Assembly: GCF_018141525.1 (NCBI RefSeq)
Contig: NZ_CP064655.1
Location: forward strand, 2,574,501 to 2,638,500
Length of the DNA: 64,000 bases
Direction: 5' to 3'
Source: Miltoncostaea marina
GTDB taxonomy: Bacteria > Actinomycetota > Thermoleophilia > Miltoncostaeales > Miltoncostaeaceae
Of the stretch, positions 32,163 to 41,151 are shown piece after piece (within the stretch, counting starts at the first letter, position 1; each line of letters starts with the position of its first letter). The position numbers and the translations under genes were made by a program. The notes below the pieces were generated by a model. The model had not been told where the DNA came from. It worked only from the letters and a program-made list of their open reading frames with translations, and made no database searches.

Positions 32163-32881
32163 GCGGCCCCGAGGTCGTCGTGGTGCCCGACCTGCCGGCG
32201 CTCGCCGACCAGGCGGCGCACCGGATGGAGCGGGTGGCGCTCGACGCCCCGCCGGGCGCCCGGGCGAGCATCGCGCTGGCCGGCGGCAGCACGCCGCGCG
32301 CGGCCTACCAGCAGCTCGCCGGCCGCTGCCCGCCCTGGGGCCGCATCGACTTCTTCTTCGGCGACGAGCGCTGCGTGCCGCCCGACGACCCCGCCTCGAA
32401 CTACGGCATGGCCGACGAGGCGCTGCTCAGCCGCCTGCCGCTGCGCCCGGACCAGGTGCACCGGGTGCGCGGCGAGCTGCCGCCCGAGGAGGCCGCGCGG
32501 CTGGCCGAGGAGGACCTGCGCGCCTCGGTGCCCGGCCGGCCCTGGCCGGTGCTCGACCTCGTCGTGCTCGGCATGGGGGCCGACGGGCACACCGCCTCGC
32601 TGTTCCCCGGGGCGCCCGAGCTCGACGAGATGCGCCGGCTGATGGTGCCCGTGCACCGGCCCGAGCTGCCGCAGCCGTGGCGGGTGTCGATGACGCTGCC
32701 GGTGCTGAACGCCGCCCGGGCCGTGCTCGTGCTGGTCGGCGCGCCGGAGAAGGGGCCGATGGTGCGGCGGGCGATCGAGGGCGACCCCACGCTGCCCGCC
32801 GGACGGCTGCGCGCCGACGCCGGCCGGGTCACCTGGCTGCTCACCGAGGAGACCGCCGCGGCGCTCGACCGCGCCGGGTAG
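32159..32881 (+). CDS. pgl: 6-phosphogluconolactonase
   Basis: Hydrolyses 6-phosphogluconolactone after Zwf. 240 aa. ASIALAGGSTPRAAYQQLAG (phosphate loop), WGRIDFFFGDERCVPPDDPA and SNYGMADEALL, then LVVLGMGADGHTASLFPGAP, the active-site signature. It is the last gene of the operon, ending 4 nt from a convergent gene. The gene for 6-phosphogluconate dehydrogenase is not in the window. Confidence 0.95.
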   Translation: MSGPEVVVVPDLPALADQAAHRMERVALDAPPGARASIALAGGSTPRAAYQQLAGRCPPWGRIDFFFGDERCVPPDDPASNYGMADEALLSRLPLRPDQVHRVRGELPPEEAARLAEEDLRASVPGRPWPVLDLVVLGMGADGHTASLFPGAPELDEMRRLMVPVHRPELPQPWRVSMTLPVLNAARAVLVLVGAPEKGPMVRRAIEGDPTLPAGRLRADAGRVTWLLTEETAAALDRAG

Positions 32882-32884
32882 GGG

Positions 32885-33796
32885 CTACAGCTCGATCAGC
32901 TCGTCGTCGGGCTCGCCGGGGCGGCCCGCGTAGCGCAGCTTGGCGCCCCGGTCGAGCAGCCGCTGGCCGAGCAGGTAGAGGGCGATCGCGCCCAGCACCC
33001 CGCCGACGAGCCACGGGTTGCGGGCCGCGTCGGCCACGGCTTCGCCGGCGCCCTCCAGCGTGCGGACCGCGAAGCGGACCGGCGCGGGCCGGTCGTCGCG
33101 GGCCGGCGCGGCGGCGGAGCGGGCCTCCGGCGCGGCCACGGCGCGCGGCGCGGGCGGCGCCCGGGGCGGCCTGGGCGGCGGCGCGGCGGGCGGGCGCGGG
33201 GGTCGCGGCGGGCCGGCGCGCGGCTGCGACGGCGGCCCGGGGCGGGCGCGGCGCGGCGCGGCGCGGGGCGCGGGCCCCCTGGACGCGGGGCCTGCGGGCG
33301 ACGCGGCGGGCGCCGGCGCCGGCGCCGCGTGGGCGGGTGCCTGCGGGGCGGCGGGCCGCTGCGGGGCGGTCGGGCGGGTGGGCGCCGCCGGCGCGGCGGG
33401 GGCCGTGGGGCCAGAGCCGCCGGGGGCGGGCGCGCCGGCGCCGGCGCCGGCCCCGGCGCCGACGTCCAGCGCGACCGAGGGCACGATCGACTCGCCGGGC
33501 GCCACGCGGGCGCCGGCGTCCACGCCGACCTCGGCCACGCCGGGCACGGTGGCGTCCACGCCGGCGTCGACGTCGAGCAGCGCGCCGCCGGTGCCGACGC
33601 CCACGCCGAGCGTGACGTCGAGGCCGAGCGCCGAGACGCCGACCGTCGTGGTGCCGGGCGACTCGCGCCCCGGCAGGCCGATCGACAGCAGCGGCGCGGC
33701 GACGGCCGCCGACGGGGCCGCCGCCAGGGCGAGCGCGGCGAGGGCGACGGTCAGGCGGGCGCGGCGGGGCGCGCGCGTGGCGGTGGCGGGAGCCAT
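32885..33796 (-). CDS. Secreted Pro/Ala-rich protein with C-terminal membrane anchor, 303 aa
   Basis: Not recognised. A signal peptide (about 1-34, cleaved near SAAVAAP) leads to a Gly/Val-rich beta-type segment (TTTVGVSALGLDVTLGVGVG) and then about 110 residues of low-complexity Pro/Ala/Arg. A C-terminal TM (NPWLVGGVLGAIALYLLGQR) with a short cytoplasmic tail ends it. It looks like a wall-spanning surface protein. ATG 33796. It is divergent from the diguanylate cyclase at 33900. Confidence 0.65.
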   Translation of the reverse strand: MAPATATRAPRRARLTVALAALALAAAPSAAVAAPLLSIGLPGRESPGTTTVGVSALGLDVTLGVGVGTGGALLDVDAGVDATVPGVAEVGVDAGARVAPGESIVPSVALDVGAGAGAGAGAPAPGGSGPTAPAAPAAPTRPTAPQRPAAPQAPAHAAPAPAPAASPAGPASRGPAPRAAPRRARPGPPSQPRAGPPRPPRPPAAPPPRPPRAPPAPRAVAAPEARSAAAPARDDRPAPVRFAVRTLEGAGEAVADAARNPWLVGGVLGAIALYLLGQRLLDRGAKLRYAGRPGEPDDELIEL

Positions 33797-33899
33797 GGAG
33801 GTCCCCCCTATCGGCAGGCGGGGCGACGACCTTTAGCCCTTTCGCGAAGGGATTCACGAGGGGCTAACGTGCAGGGCGGGAACACCCGATCGGGAGCCG

Positions 33900-35318
33900 A
33901 TGGCGCAACAGGTCGAGACCCCCGCCGACCGGACCGGCGACGATCGCCGGCGGCGGGACTGGTATGCGCTCGAGGAGCGCCACGCGACGCTGCAGAAGGT
34001 CCGCGTGGCCGGGCTGGCCGCCGTGGCCGTGGCCGCCCTCGCCGTGCCCCGCGACCTCTCCCCGGGCGAGCGCGGGCTGGCGGTGGCCGCGTGCCTCGCG
34101 GCGATCCTGCTGCACGTGGTGCTCGCGCTGGTCCCGCTGCGCTGGGAGCGCCGCCTGCTGCTGGCCGCCGACGCCAGCCTGCTCGTCGACGCCGCGCTCG
34201 TCGTGGTGCTGGCGGAGCTGTCCGGCGGGCCCGGCGGGCTCGGGCTGTGGCTGCTGCCGGTCGTGGCCCTCGCGGTGACGCTCGGCTACTCGGTGTGGTT
34301 CGGGGTGAAGGCGCTCGTGCTGGGCGGCATCGCGGCGGCGGGGCTGGTGGCGCTCGCCCAGCCCGACGGGCCGGGCGCGGAGGAGGTGGCGGGGCCGCTG
34401 GTGCTCGCCGCCGTCGTCGTGGCGGTGTCGGGCGTCCTGATCGGCGTCGACCGGCGCGACACGGAGCGCAGCGCCCGCAAGGCGACCCGCCTGCACGCGG
34501 CGTCGTCCGCGCTGCTGATCGCCGAGGACCGGGACGCCGTCCTGCTGACCGCCCGCATCGGCGTCGAGGAGATCCTGCCCGGGTGGGAGGTCACCGTCGC
34601 CCTCGGCGAGGCGCCCGCCACGACCCGCTTCTGGCGCGACGGCGAGCGGTCGCTGATCGAGATCCCGATCACCGCCGCCGGCGGCCGCCCGCTCGGGCGC
34701 ATCACGGCGTCGCGGCGGCTGCCCCGCCTGCGCGCCCACGTGCGCGCGCGCCAGCTCGACGAGGCCCGCGGCATCGCGGCCGCGGCCGGCGCCGCCCTCG
34801 AGCGCATCGCCGACATCGAGCGGCTGTCGGAGCTGTCGATGGCCGACGGGCTGACCGGCCTGGGCAACCGCCGCGCCTTCGACCAGGCGCTCGACGAGGA
34901 GCTCGCCCGCGCGGCGCGCACCGGCGCGCCGCTCGGCCTGGTGATCCTGGACGTCGACCACTTCAAGCGCTTCAACGACCGCCACGGCCACCAGGCCGGC
35001 GACGGGGCGCTCACGGCGGTCGCCGCCGTGCTGGCGAGCGAGGCCCGCACGGAGGACCGGGCCTGCCGCATCGGCGGCGAGGAGTTCGCGCTGCTGCTGC
35101 CCGGCGCCGACGAGGCCGCCGCGGCCGGCGTCGCCGAGCGCATCCGGCGCGGCGTCGAGGCGGCCGACCCGCCGGGCGAGCCGGTCACCGTGAGCCTCGG
35201 CGTGGCCGCGGCGCGCGGCGAGGGCGACGCGCGCGCCCTCTTCGCCGAGGCGGACGCCCGCCTCTACGCCGCCAAGTCGGGCGGCCGCAACCGGGTCGTG
35301 GCGACCGCGCCGACCTGA
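33900..35318 (+). CDS. Membrane-bound diguanylate cyclase (GGDEF)
   Basis: Makes cyclic di-GMP. 472 aa. About six N-terminal TMs (35-195) form an unknown sensor. A GAF-like linker (about 200-290) follows. The catalytic domain starts DGLTGLGNRRAFDQALDEEL, then ILDVDHFKRFNDRHGHQAGD, and the active-site GGEEF is at 392-396. The RxxD inhibitory site upstream of GGEEF is RTED, so product inhibition may apply. ATG 33900. No EAL phosphodiesterase is nearby. The gene abuts a convergent ABC ATPase. Confidence 0.92.
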   Translation: MAQQVETPADRTGDDRRRRDWYALEERHATLQKVRVAGLAAVAVAALAVPRDLSPGERGLAVAACLAAILLHVVLALVPLRWERRLLLAADASLLVDAALVVVLAELSGGPGGLGLWLLPVVALAVTLGYSVWFGVKALVLGGIAAAGLVALAQPDGPGAEEVAGPLVLAAVVVAVSGVLIGVDRRDTERSARKATRLHAASSALLIAEDRDAVLLTARIGVEEILPGWEVTVALGEAPATTRFWRDGERSLIEIPITAAGGRPLGRITASRRLPRLRAHVRARQLDEARGIAAAAGAALERIADIERLSELSMADGLTGLGNRRAFDQALDEELARAARTGAPLGLVILDVDHFKRFNDRHGHQAGDGALTAVAAVLASEARTEDRACRIGGEEFALLLPGADEAAAAGVAERIRRGVEAADPPGEPVTVSLGVAAARGEGDARALFAEADARLYAAKSGGRNRVVATAPT

Positions 35319-36140
35319 TCAGGGGGCGACGGGCAGCCCCTCCATCGTCGCGAACACGCGCCCCCCGCGGCGCACGAGGGCGACCGGCGCGCCGAAGCAG
35401 CGCGACAGCGGCCCCTCGCGCAGCACCTCGTCGGCGGGCCCGCCGGCGACCACCCGGCCCTCGCGCAGCAGCAGCGCGTGGGTCACCGAGCCCGCGAGCT
35501 CCTCCAGGTGGTGGCTCACCTGGACGGTCGCGAGCGCCGGCTCGGCCCGGGCGAGGCCGTCGAGCCGCGCGAGGAAGGCCTCCCGGCCGGGCAGGTCGAG
35601 CCCGGTGGTGGGCTCGTCCAGCAGCAGCAGGCGGGGCCGCCCCACGAGCGCGCGGGCGAGCAGCATGCGCTGGCGCTCGCCCCGCGAGAGGCGGTCGAAG
35701 CGGTGGGCCGCCAGCCGCCCGCAGCCGACCTCGTCGAGCAGGGCCTCCGCCCGCTCGGCCGCCTCCGGCGCCACGTCGGGCCGCAGCGGCGCGATGGTGG
35801 CGTCGGCCCCGGTGCGGACGACGTCGAGCGCCGTGGCCCGGGGACGGAACCGGCCGGCCATCGCGGCGTCGACGTGGCCGATCGCGGCCCGCAGGGCGCG
35901 GGTGTCGACCGCGCCGAGGCGCTCGCCGAGCACCCGCACGCGCCCCTCGCTGGGGTGCAGGCGCGCGCCGGCCAGCGACAGGAGCGTCGTCTTGCCGGCC
36001 CCGTTCGGACCCACCACCGCCCAGCGCTCGCCCGGGGCGACCCGCCAGTCGATCCCGGCCAGCAGCGTGGCGCGCCGGCCGCCGGGCAGCGACCGCCAGA
36101 CGCCCGCCCCGGACGCCTCGATGGCCGCCGGCCCGCTCAG
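35319..36140 (-). CDS. ABC transporter ATP-binding protein
   Basis: A 273-aa ATPase with Walker A VGPNGAGKTTLL (about 47), signature LSRGERQRMLLARALVG, Walker B RLLLLDEPTTGLD and switch-His QVSHHLEE. The N-terminal A-loop region upstream of Walker A (IEASGAGVWRSLPGGRRATL, IDWRVAPGERWAV) is required for the fold, so the start must lie upstream of the GTG just before GPNGAG. The frame begins at CTG 36140 inside a CTGA overlap with the upstream acuC-like gene. No permease is adjacent; it resembles ModF/soluble-type ABC proteins. Confidence 0.8.
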   Translation of the reverse strand: MSGPAAIEASGAGVWRSLPGGRRATLLAGIDWRVAPGERWAVVGPNGAGKTTLLSLAGARLHPSEGRVRVLGERLGAVDTRALRAAIGHVDAAMAGRFRPRATALDVVRTGADATIAPLRPDVAPEAAERAEALLDEVGCGRLAAHRFDRLSRGERQRMLLARALVGRPRLLLLDEPTTGLDLPGREAFLARLDGLARAEPALATVQVSHHLEELAGSVTHALLLREGRVVAGGPADEVLREGPLSRCFGAPVALVRRGGRVFATMEGLPVAP

Positions 36141-37294
36141 CGCAGGAACAGGGCCCGGGCCTCGTCGACCACGCGGTCGCCCTCAGCGTCGGCGCGGATG
36201 CGCTCCTCCTCCGAGACCTCCGGCGGCGGATCGTCGGACATGCGCCGCGGCAGCGGCACGCCCAGCGCCTGCTCGGCGGGCTGCCACCACTCGCTCGGGA
36301 TCTCGTCGTCGAGCTCCGCGCCGATCATCTCGGCGAACAGCATCGTCCAGGCCCGCGGGACCACCTGGAAGGTGTAGCCCCCGCCGCCCAGGGCGACCCA
36401 CCGGCCGTCGCACGCCTCGCGGGCGAGCCGGTGCAGGGCGCGGTAGGCGCGCGGGAAGGCGGACAGCGTGACCTGCAGGTGGGCGAGCGGGTCGGCGTGG
36501 TGCGGGTCGGCGCCGTCCTGGGTGACGATCACGTCGGGGTCGAACGCCAGCACCGCCGGGGCGATGACCTCCTCGATCGCCCGCAGGTAGGGACGGTCGC
36601 CGGCGTGCGGCGGCAGCGGCACGTTGAGCGCGGTGCCCTCGGCGGCGCCCACGCCGCGCTCGGAGAGGAAGCCGGTCCCGGGGAACAGGTAGCGCCCGGT
36701 CTCGTGCACGGACGCCGTCAGCACGCGCGGCTCCTCGAAGAAGATCCACTGCGTGCCGTCGCCGTGGTGCACGTCGATGTCGATGTAGGCGACCCGCTCG
36801 GCGCCGGCGTCGAGCAGCGCCTGGATCGCCACGGCCGTGTCGTTGTAGACGCAGAAGCCCGCCGCCCGGTTGGCGAAGGCGTGGTGCAGCCCGCCGCTGG
36901 CCACGAACGCCTGGTCGGCCCGGCCCTCCCAGACCTCCATCGCGCCGGCGATCGACGCCCCGCAGATCGCGGCGGCGGCCTCGTGCATGCCGGCGAAGGC
37001 CGGCGTGTCGCCGCCCGCCGCGAGCCCCCACTGGCCCGCCTCCCACGCGGCGGCGAGGGCCGGGTTCCGGCTGTAGCGGCGCACCGCCGCGACGAACGCC
37101 GGCGCGTGGACGCGCTCGATCTGCTCGTCGGTGGCCGACCCGGGCACCACCGGCACCACGCCGGGCCGGCGGTCGAGGCCGTAGGCCTTGATCAGGCTCA
37201 CGGCGAGCTGGCGCCGCAGCGGCGTCATGGGGTGCTCGTCGCCCAGGTTGTACGAGGGCCCGCCCTCGGCGTGGACGAAGGCGGTCGTGGTCAC
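36137..37294 (-). CDS. Histone deacetylase / acetoin utilisation family deacetylase (AcuC-like)
   Basis: A zinc-dependent deacetylase, possibly acting on acetyl-CoA synthetase or acetylpolyamines. 385 aa. DEHPMTPLRRQLAVSLIKAY near the start, GGLHHAFANRAAGFCVYNDT, the core YIDIDVHHGDGTQWIF with the His-His pair and metal Asp, and VTQDGADPHHADPLAHLQVT with the second metal Asp. GGGGYTFQVVPRAWTML carries the catalytic glycine-rich loop. GTG 37294 overlaps the YCII gene stop (GTGA). Confidence 0.93.
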   Translation of the reverse strand: MTTTAFVHAEGGPSYNLGDEHPMTPLRRQLAVSLIKAYGLDRRPGVVPVVPGSATDEQIERVHAPAFVAAVRRYSRNPALAAAWEAGQWGLAAGGDTPAFAGMHEAAAAICGASIAGAMEVWEGRADQAFVASGGLHHAFANRAAGFCVYNDTAVAIQALLDAGAERVAYIDIDVHHGDGTQWIFFEEPRVLTASVHETGRYLFPGTGFLSERGVGAAEGTALNVPLPPHAGDRPYLRAIEEVIAPAVLAFDPDVIVTQDGADPHHADPLAHLQVTLSAFPRAYRALHRLAREACDGRWVALGGGGYTFQVVPRAWTMLFAEMIGAELDDEIPSEWWQPAEQALGVPLPRRMSDDPPPEVSEEERIRADAEGDRVVDEARALFLR

Positions 37295-37581
37295 GGCGCG
37301 GCCGCCACGACGGTCCAGGGCAGCACCCGCCGCCCGGCGACGAGGCCGGCGGCGCGGTAGGGGTCGCCGTCGGCGAAGCGCTCCACCTCGCCCGCCGGCA
37401 CGTCGCCGAACACGAACAGCGCCCCGGCGGGCGGGGCGCCGAGCGCGCCGGCGCTCAGCAGGCTGCCGCCGTCGACCCACTCGCGGATCCACGCCAGGTG
37501 GGCCTCGCGGTGCGGCGCGCGGCGCTCCACCACGTCGGCGACGTAGTCGTAGAGCAGCACGGTGTGCGGGCCGGCGGTCAT
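37291..37581 (-). CDS. YCII-related domain protein
   Basis: A 96-aa dimeric ferredoxin-like protein. HTVLLYDYVADVVERRAPHR, EAHLAWIREWVDGGSLLSAG, ALFVFGDVPAGEVERFADGD and PYRAAGLVAGRRVLPWTVV match YCII, including the conserved His-Asp-type pair (H for the R-x-x-H loop). Catalytic role unknown. ATG 37581 overlaps the subtilase stop (ATGA); it lies in a tightly coupled operon. Confidence 0.85.
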   Translation of the reverse strand: MTAGPHTVLLYDYVADVVERRAPHREAHLAWIREWVDGGSLLSAGALGAPPAGALFVFGDVPAGEVERFADGDPYRAAGLVAGRRVLPWTVVAAAP

Positions 37582-39314
37582 CCCCCCCGCACCATACGCA
37601 AGGTGTACGGGCCGCCGCCGCGCCGGGCGAAGACGTTGACGTAGTGGGTGCCCGCCCGGGTGGCGCGGTGGGCGATCGCGCCGGGGCCCCTCGTGCCGCG
37701 CCGGTAGCGCAGCAGGTTGCGGCGCATGTTGGCGTCGCCGGTCGTCACGGTGCGGGTGCCCGGCCCCCACAGGTACAGGTCGAGCATGCCCGAGGTGGGC
37801 CGCAGCAGCACCCGCAGGCGCTCGCCCTTGCGCAGCCGCACGGCGTAGACGTCGTCGGCGTCCTCCTGCTGGTCGATCGTCGCCAGGATGGAGACCGGCC
37901 GGTTGCGCGAGTGGAGGCGGGTCACGCCGCGCAACCACTTGACGTCGTCGTTGACCTCCGAGGCGTCGTCGGCCGGCGCGCGCAGGGTCACGGCGGCCCG
38001 CGGGTTGACGATCCCGTGGCCGCTCGCGTCGTCGCGCCCGCGGCGGCCGGTGTCGGTGGCCGTGTTCAGGATCTGCTTCGCCACCTGGTAGGGGCTCAGG
38101 GCGTTGCGGTTCGCGCCCATCACCAGCGCCGCCACGCCGGCCACGTAGGGCGCCGCCATCGAGGTGCCGTCCTTCAGGGCGTATCCGGGCGCGACGGCCC
38201 GCTCGCCCACGCGGCGCGGGACGCTCGAGAGGATGCCGACGCCCGGGGCGATCACGTCGACCGAGCGGTTGCGGTTGGAGAAGGTGGCCGCGCCGAACGC
38301 CCGCAGGCAGTCGAAGGTCACGACGCCGTCGCACTGCGCCCCCACCCCGAGCACCCGCCGGTAGGCCGCCGGGTAGTTCAGCGCGTTGACGTCCTGCCCC
38401 TGGTTGCCCACCGAGGCGACCACGAGGGCGCCGCGCCGGGTGGCCCACAGGATCGTGTCCTGGAACGCCCGCGAGTAGCCGGGCCCGCCGGCCGAGATGT
38501 TGATCACGCGCGCGCCGTTCAGCACCGCGTGGCGGATGCCGCGGATCATCGTCTCGTCGGTGCTGCTGCCCGCCCGGTCGGCGATCTGCACCGGGATGAC
38601 CGGCGCCGCCCCGGCGGCCGCGGGGGCGGTGCCCACGACGCCGACGCCGTTGGCGGGCGCGGCGGCGATGCCCGCCACGTGCGTGCCGTGGCCCGACAGG
38701 CCGTGGTCGGAGGCGTCGGCGTCGCCGCGCAGGGTGCTGCGCCCGGCGATCAGCGGGCTGCCTGGGCCGCCCCATTCCTCGTGGGTCGGGTCGACCCCGC
38801 TGTCGAGGATGGCGATCGGCGGCCGCGGCCCGGTCGTGGTGAGCTCGGCCCCCCAGTTCGACCGCGGCTGCAGGCCCCACTGCGCCCCCGACAGCAGGAA
38901 CCCGTCGGTGAAGGCGGGCGGCGCCGACGGCGGGGCGGGCGGCGGCGGGCGGTCGTCCGCGCGCCGGGCCAGCGACCACTCCGCCGAGACGACGGCCGGC
39001 CGGCGCAGGGTCCGCTCGCGCGCGGCCGCCGGCCGCAGGGGCACCAGGCGCCAGACGCCGGCCTCCGGCAGCACCGGCGCCGCGGCGCCCAGGCCGGCGA
39101 GCCGTCGCCCGGCGGCGGCCCGCCCGGGGCGGTCGGCGAACGTGACCAGCAGGGTGGCCTCGCCCACGGGGGTGCGGGCCATGGCCGCCTGCCCGGCGCC
39201 GGCGGCGGCCGGCTCGGGCGGCTTCGCGGGCCCCGCCGCGGCGGGGCCCGCGCCGGTGGCGAGGGCGCCGAGGACGGCGGCGAGCGCGGCGGCGCGGAGG
39301 GAGGGCCTAGACAT
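37578..39314 (-). CDS. Secreted subtilisin-like serine protease (S8)
   Basis: A 578-aa exported protease. The signal peptide (1-27) precedes an inhibitor I9-like propeptide. The catalytic triad is visible: Asp in PIAILDSGVDPTHE, His in SGHGTHVAGIAAAPANGVGV, Ser in LKDGTSMAAPYVAGVAALV, plus the oxyanion Asn in ASVGNQGQDVNALNYP. A C-terminal PPC-like beta domain ends it. ATG 39314 overlaps the nadE stop. It heads the stretch of minus genes coupled to YCII and AcuC. Confidence 0.93.
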   Translation of the reverse strand: MSRPSLRAAALAAVLGALATGAGPAAAGPAKPPEPAAAGAGQAAMARTPVGEATLLVTFADRPGRAAAGRRLAGLGAAAPVLPEAGVWRLVPLRPAAARERTLRRPAVVSAEWSLARRADDRPPPPAPPSAPPAFTDGFLLSGAQWGLQPRSNWGAELTTTGPRPPIAILDSGVDPTHEEWGGPGSPLIAGRSTLRGDADASDHGLSGHGTHVAGIAAAPANGVGVVGTAPAAAGAAPVIPVQIADRAGSSTDETMIRGIRHAVLNGARVINISAGGPGYSRAFQDTILWATRRGALVVASVGNQGQDVNALNYPAAYRRVLGVGAQCDGVVTFDCLRAFGAATFSNRNRSVDVIAPGVGILSSVPRRVGERAVAPGYALKDGTSMAAPYVAGVAALVMGANRNALSPYQVAKQILNTATDTGRRGRDDASGHGIVNPRAAVTLRAPADDASEVNDDVKWLRGVTRLHSRNRPVSILATIDQQEDADDVYAVRLRKGERLRVLLRPTSGMLDLYLWGPGTRTVTTGDANMRRNLLRYRRGTRGPGAIAHRATRAGTHYVNVFARRGGGPYTLRMVRGG

Positions 39315-41016
39315 GCCTGGTGGTGATCGGCATCCGGCGCTCGCGCCCGAAGGCGCGCGGGCTGACCTTGATGCCGACGGGGCCCTGGCGTCGCTTGTAC
39401 TCGGCGCGGTCGACCATGCGGACGACCTCCGTCACCACGTGCTCCGGGTGCCCCTGGGCCACGAGCTCGGCGGGCTCGAGCCCTCGTTCGACGTACGCCT
39501 CGAGGATCGCATCGAGGACGTCATACGGCGGCAGCGCGTCGCTGTCGAGCTGCCCGGGCCGCAGCTCCGCCGTGGGCGGGCGGCGGATGGTCTCCTCGGG
39601 GATCAGCTCGCGGCCCTCCGAGTCGTTGCGCCACCGCGACAGGCGGTAGACCCAGGTCTTGGAGAGGTCGCGCAGCGGGGCGAAGCCGCCGACCATGTCG
39701 CCGTAGAGCGTGCTGTAGCCGACCGAGATCTCGCTCTTGTTGCCGGTCGCCAGCACCAGCGGGCCGAGCTTGTTCGACAGCGCCATCAGCAGCGTGCCGC
39801 GCGCCCGGGCCTGCAGGTTCTCCTCGGTGATGTCGGGCTCGCGGCCGGCGAAGACGCCGGCGAGCGTGTCCTCGAAGGCGCTCACGACGTCGGCGATCGG
39901 CAGCTCGAGCAGCCGCACGCCGAGCGCCTCCGCCAGGGCGCGGGCCCCCTCCAGGCTCGCGGGCGACGAGTAGGCCGACGGCAGCGCCACGCCGGTGACC
40001 CGCTCGGCTCCGAGGGCGTCGGCGGCGAGGGCCGCCGTGAGCGCCGAGTCGATGCCGCCGGACAGCCCCAGGATGACGCCCGGGAAGCGGTTCTTCTCCA
40101 CGTAGTCGCGCAGGCCCAGCCGCAGCGCGGCCCAGATCTCCTCCTCCGGGCCGGGCGCCGGGGCGAGCGGCCGCGGCCCCTCGCGTCGTGCGGGCGGGTC
40201 GGGCCGCCGGGCCTCGACTGCGGTGGTCGCGCACGCCGGCGCGGCCGGCAGCAGGCGGGCGAGCGGCTCGCGCAGCCGGCGCAGCACGGACATGCCGGGG
40301 TCGACGTCGACCACGAGCAGGTGCTCCTCGAAGGCCGGCGCGCGCGCGACCACCCCGCCGGCGGCGTCGAAGACCGTCGATCGCCCGTCGAAGACCAGCT
40401 CGTCCTGGCCGCCCACGAGGTTGCAGAAGGCCAGCGGCGCGGCGCAGTCGTCGGCGCGGGTGGCGAGCATGCCCTCGCGGCGGTCCGCCTTGCCGCGGTG
40501 GAAGGGCGAGGCCGAGATGCAGCAGACCAGATCGACCGCCGCGGCCGCGAGGTCGGCGGCGACCGGGTACGGGTACCAGATGTCCTCGCACACGGCGATG
40601 CCGATGCGCAGGCCCGCCGCCTCGACCACCATGGGCTCCGTGCCGGCGCGGAAGTAGCGCGCCTCGTCGAAGACGCCGTAGTTCGGCAGGAAGCGCTTGC
40701 GGTAGACGGCCTGCACCCTCCCGTCGGCGACGATCGCCGCGGCGTTGTGGCAGTCGCCGTTCCAGTGCGGCATGCCGATGATCGCGACGCCCTCGCGGAC
40801 GCCCTCGGCCACCCGGTCGACGGCCTCGCGGGCGGCGGCGGCGAAGCCCGGGCTGAGCAGCAGGTCCTCGGGCGGGTAGCCGGTGATCGCCAGCTCGGGG
40901 ACGAGCGTGACGTCGGCGCCCTGCGCGGCGGCCTCGGCCAGGGCGTCGGCGATGCGGCGGGCGTTGCCGTCGATGTCGCCCACGACCGTGTTGAGCTGGG
41001 CCAGCGCGACGCGCAC
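39307..41016 (-). CDS. nadE: Glutamine-dependent NAD synthetase
   Basis: Amidates nicotinic acid adenine dinucleotide to NAD, using glutamine. The N-terminal nitrilase domain shows the Glu in LVPELAITGYPPEDLL, the Lys in RKRFLPNYGVFDE and the Cys in IAVCEDIWYP. The C-terminal synthetase has the P-loop LGLSGGIDSALTAALAA and NKSEISVGYSTLYGDMVGGF. 569 aa from the GTG at 41016, which has GGGAGG 7 nt upstream. ATG 41037 would add seven residues. Confidence 0.95.
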   Translation of the reverse strand: MRVALAQLNTVVGDIDGNARRIADALAEAAAQGADVTLVPELAITGYPPEDLLLSPGFAAAAREAVDRVAEGVREGVAIIGMPHWNGDCHNAAAIVADGRVQAVYRKRFLPNYGVFDEARYFRAGTEPMVVEAAGLRIGIAVCEDIWYPYPVAADLAAAAVDLVCCISASPFHRGKADRREGMLATRADDCAAPLAFCNLVGGQDELVFDGRSTVFDAAGGVVARAPAFEEHLLVVDVDPGMSVLRRLREPLARLLPAAPACATTAVEARRPDPPARREGPRPLAPAPGPEEEIWAALRLGLRDYVEKNRFPGVILGLSGGIDSALTAALAADALGAERVTGVALPSAYSSPASLEGARALAEALGVRLLELPIADVVSAFEDTLAGVFAGREPDITEENLQARARGTLLMALSNKLGPLVLATGNKSEISVGYSTLYGDMVGGFAPLRDLSKTWVYRLSRWRNDSEGRELIPEETIRRPPTAELRPGQLDSDALPPYDVLDAILEAYVERGLEPAELVAQGHPEHVVTEVVRMVDRAEYKRRQGPVGIKVSPRAFGRERRMPITTRHV

Positions 41017-41151
41017 CTGGCGGCCTCCCGGGTCCATGTCACCCCGGCACGGCGTGCGCGCGGGCGGGCACGGTAGGATCGTGCCGGACACAGGATACCC
41101 CCGCGGCCGGGCGGTCCACGCCCGCGTGCCGCGGCTCGAGCGGGAGGACGT

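Noticed and set aside
33837-33851. Short hairpin CCCTT..AAGGG before the diguanylate cyclase
   Set aside because: Only 5 bp of stem; no riboswitch-like conserved core (for example GEMM motif) is visible.
33329-37360. 1.3-kilocodon open frame across diguanylate cyclase, ABC and deacetylase genes
   Set aside because: Composition (Arg/Ala/Gly/Pro) and overlap with recognised genes in the right frames show it is a shadow.
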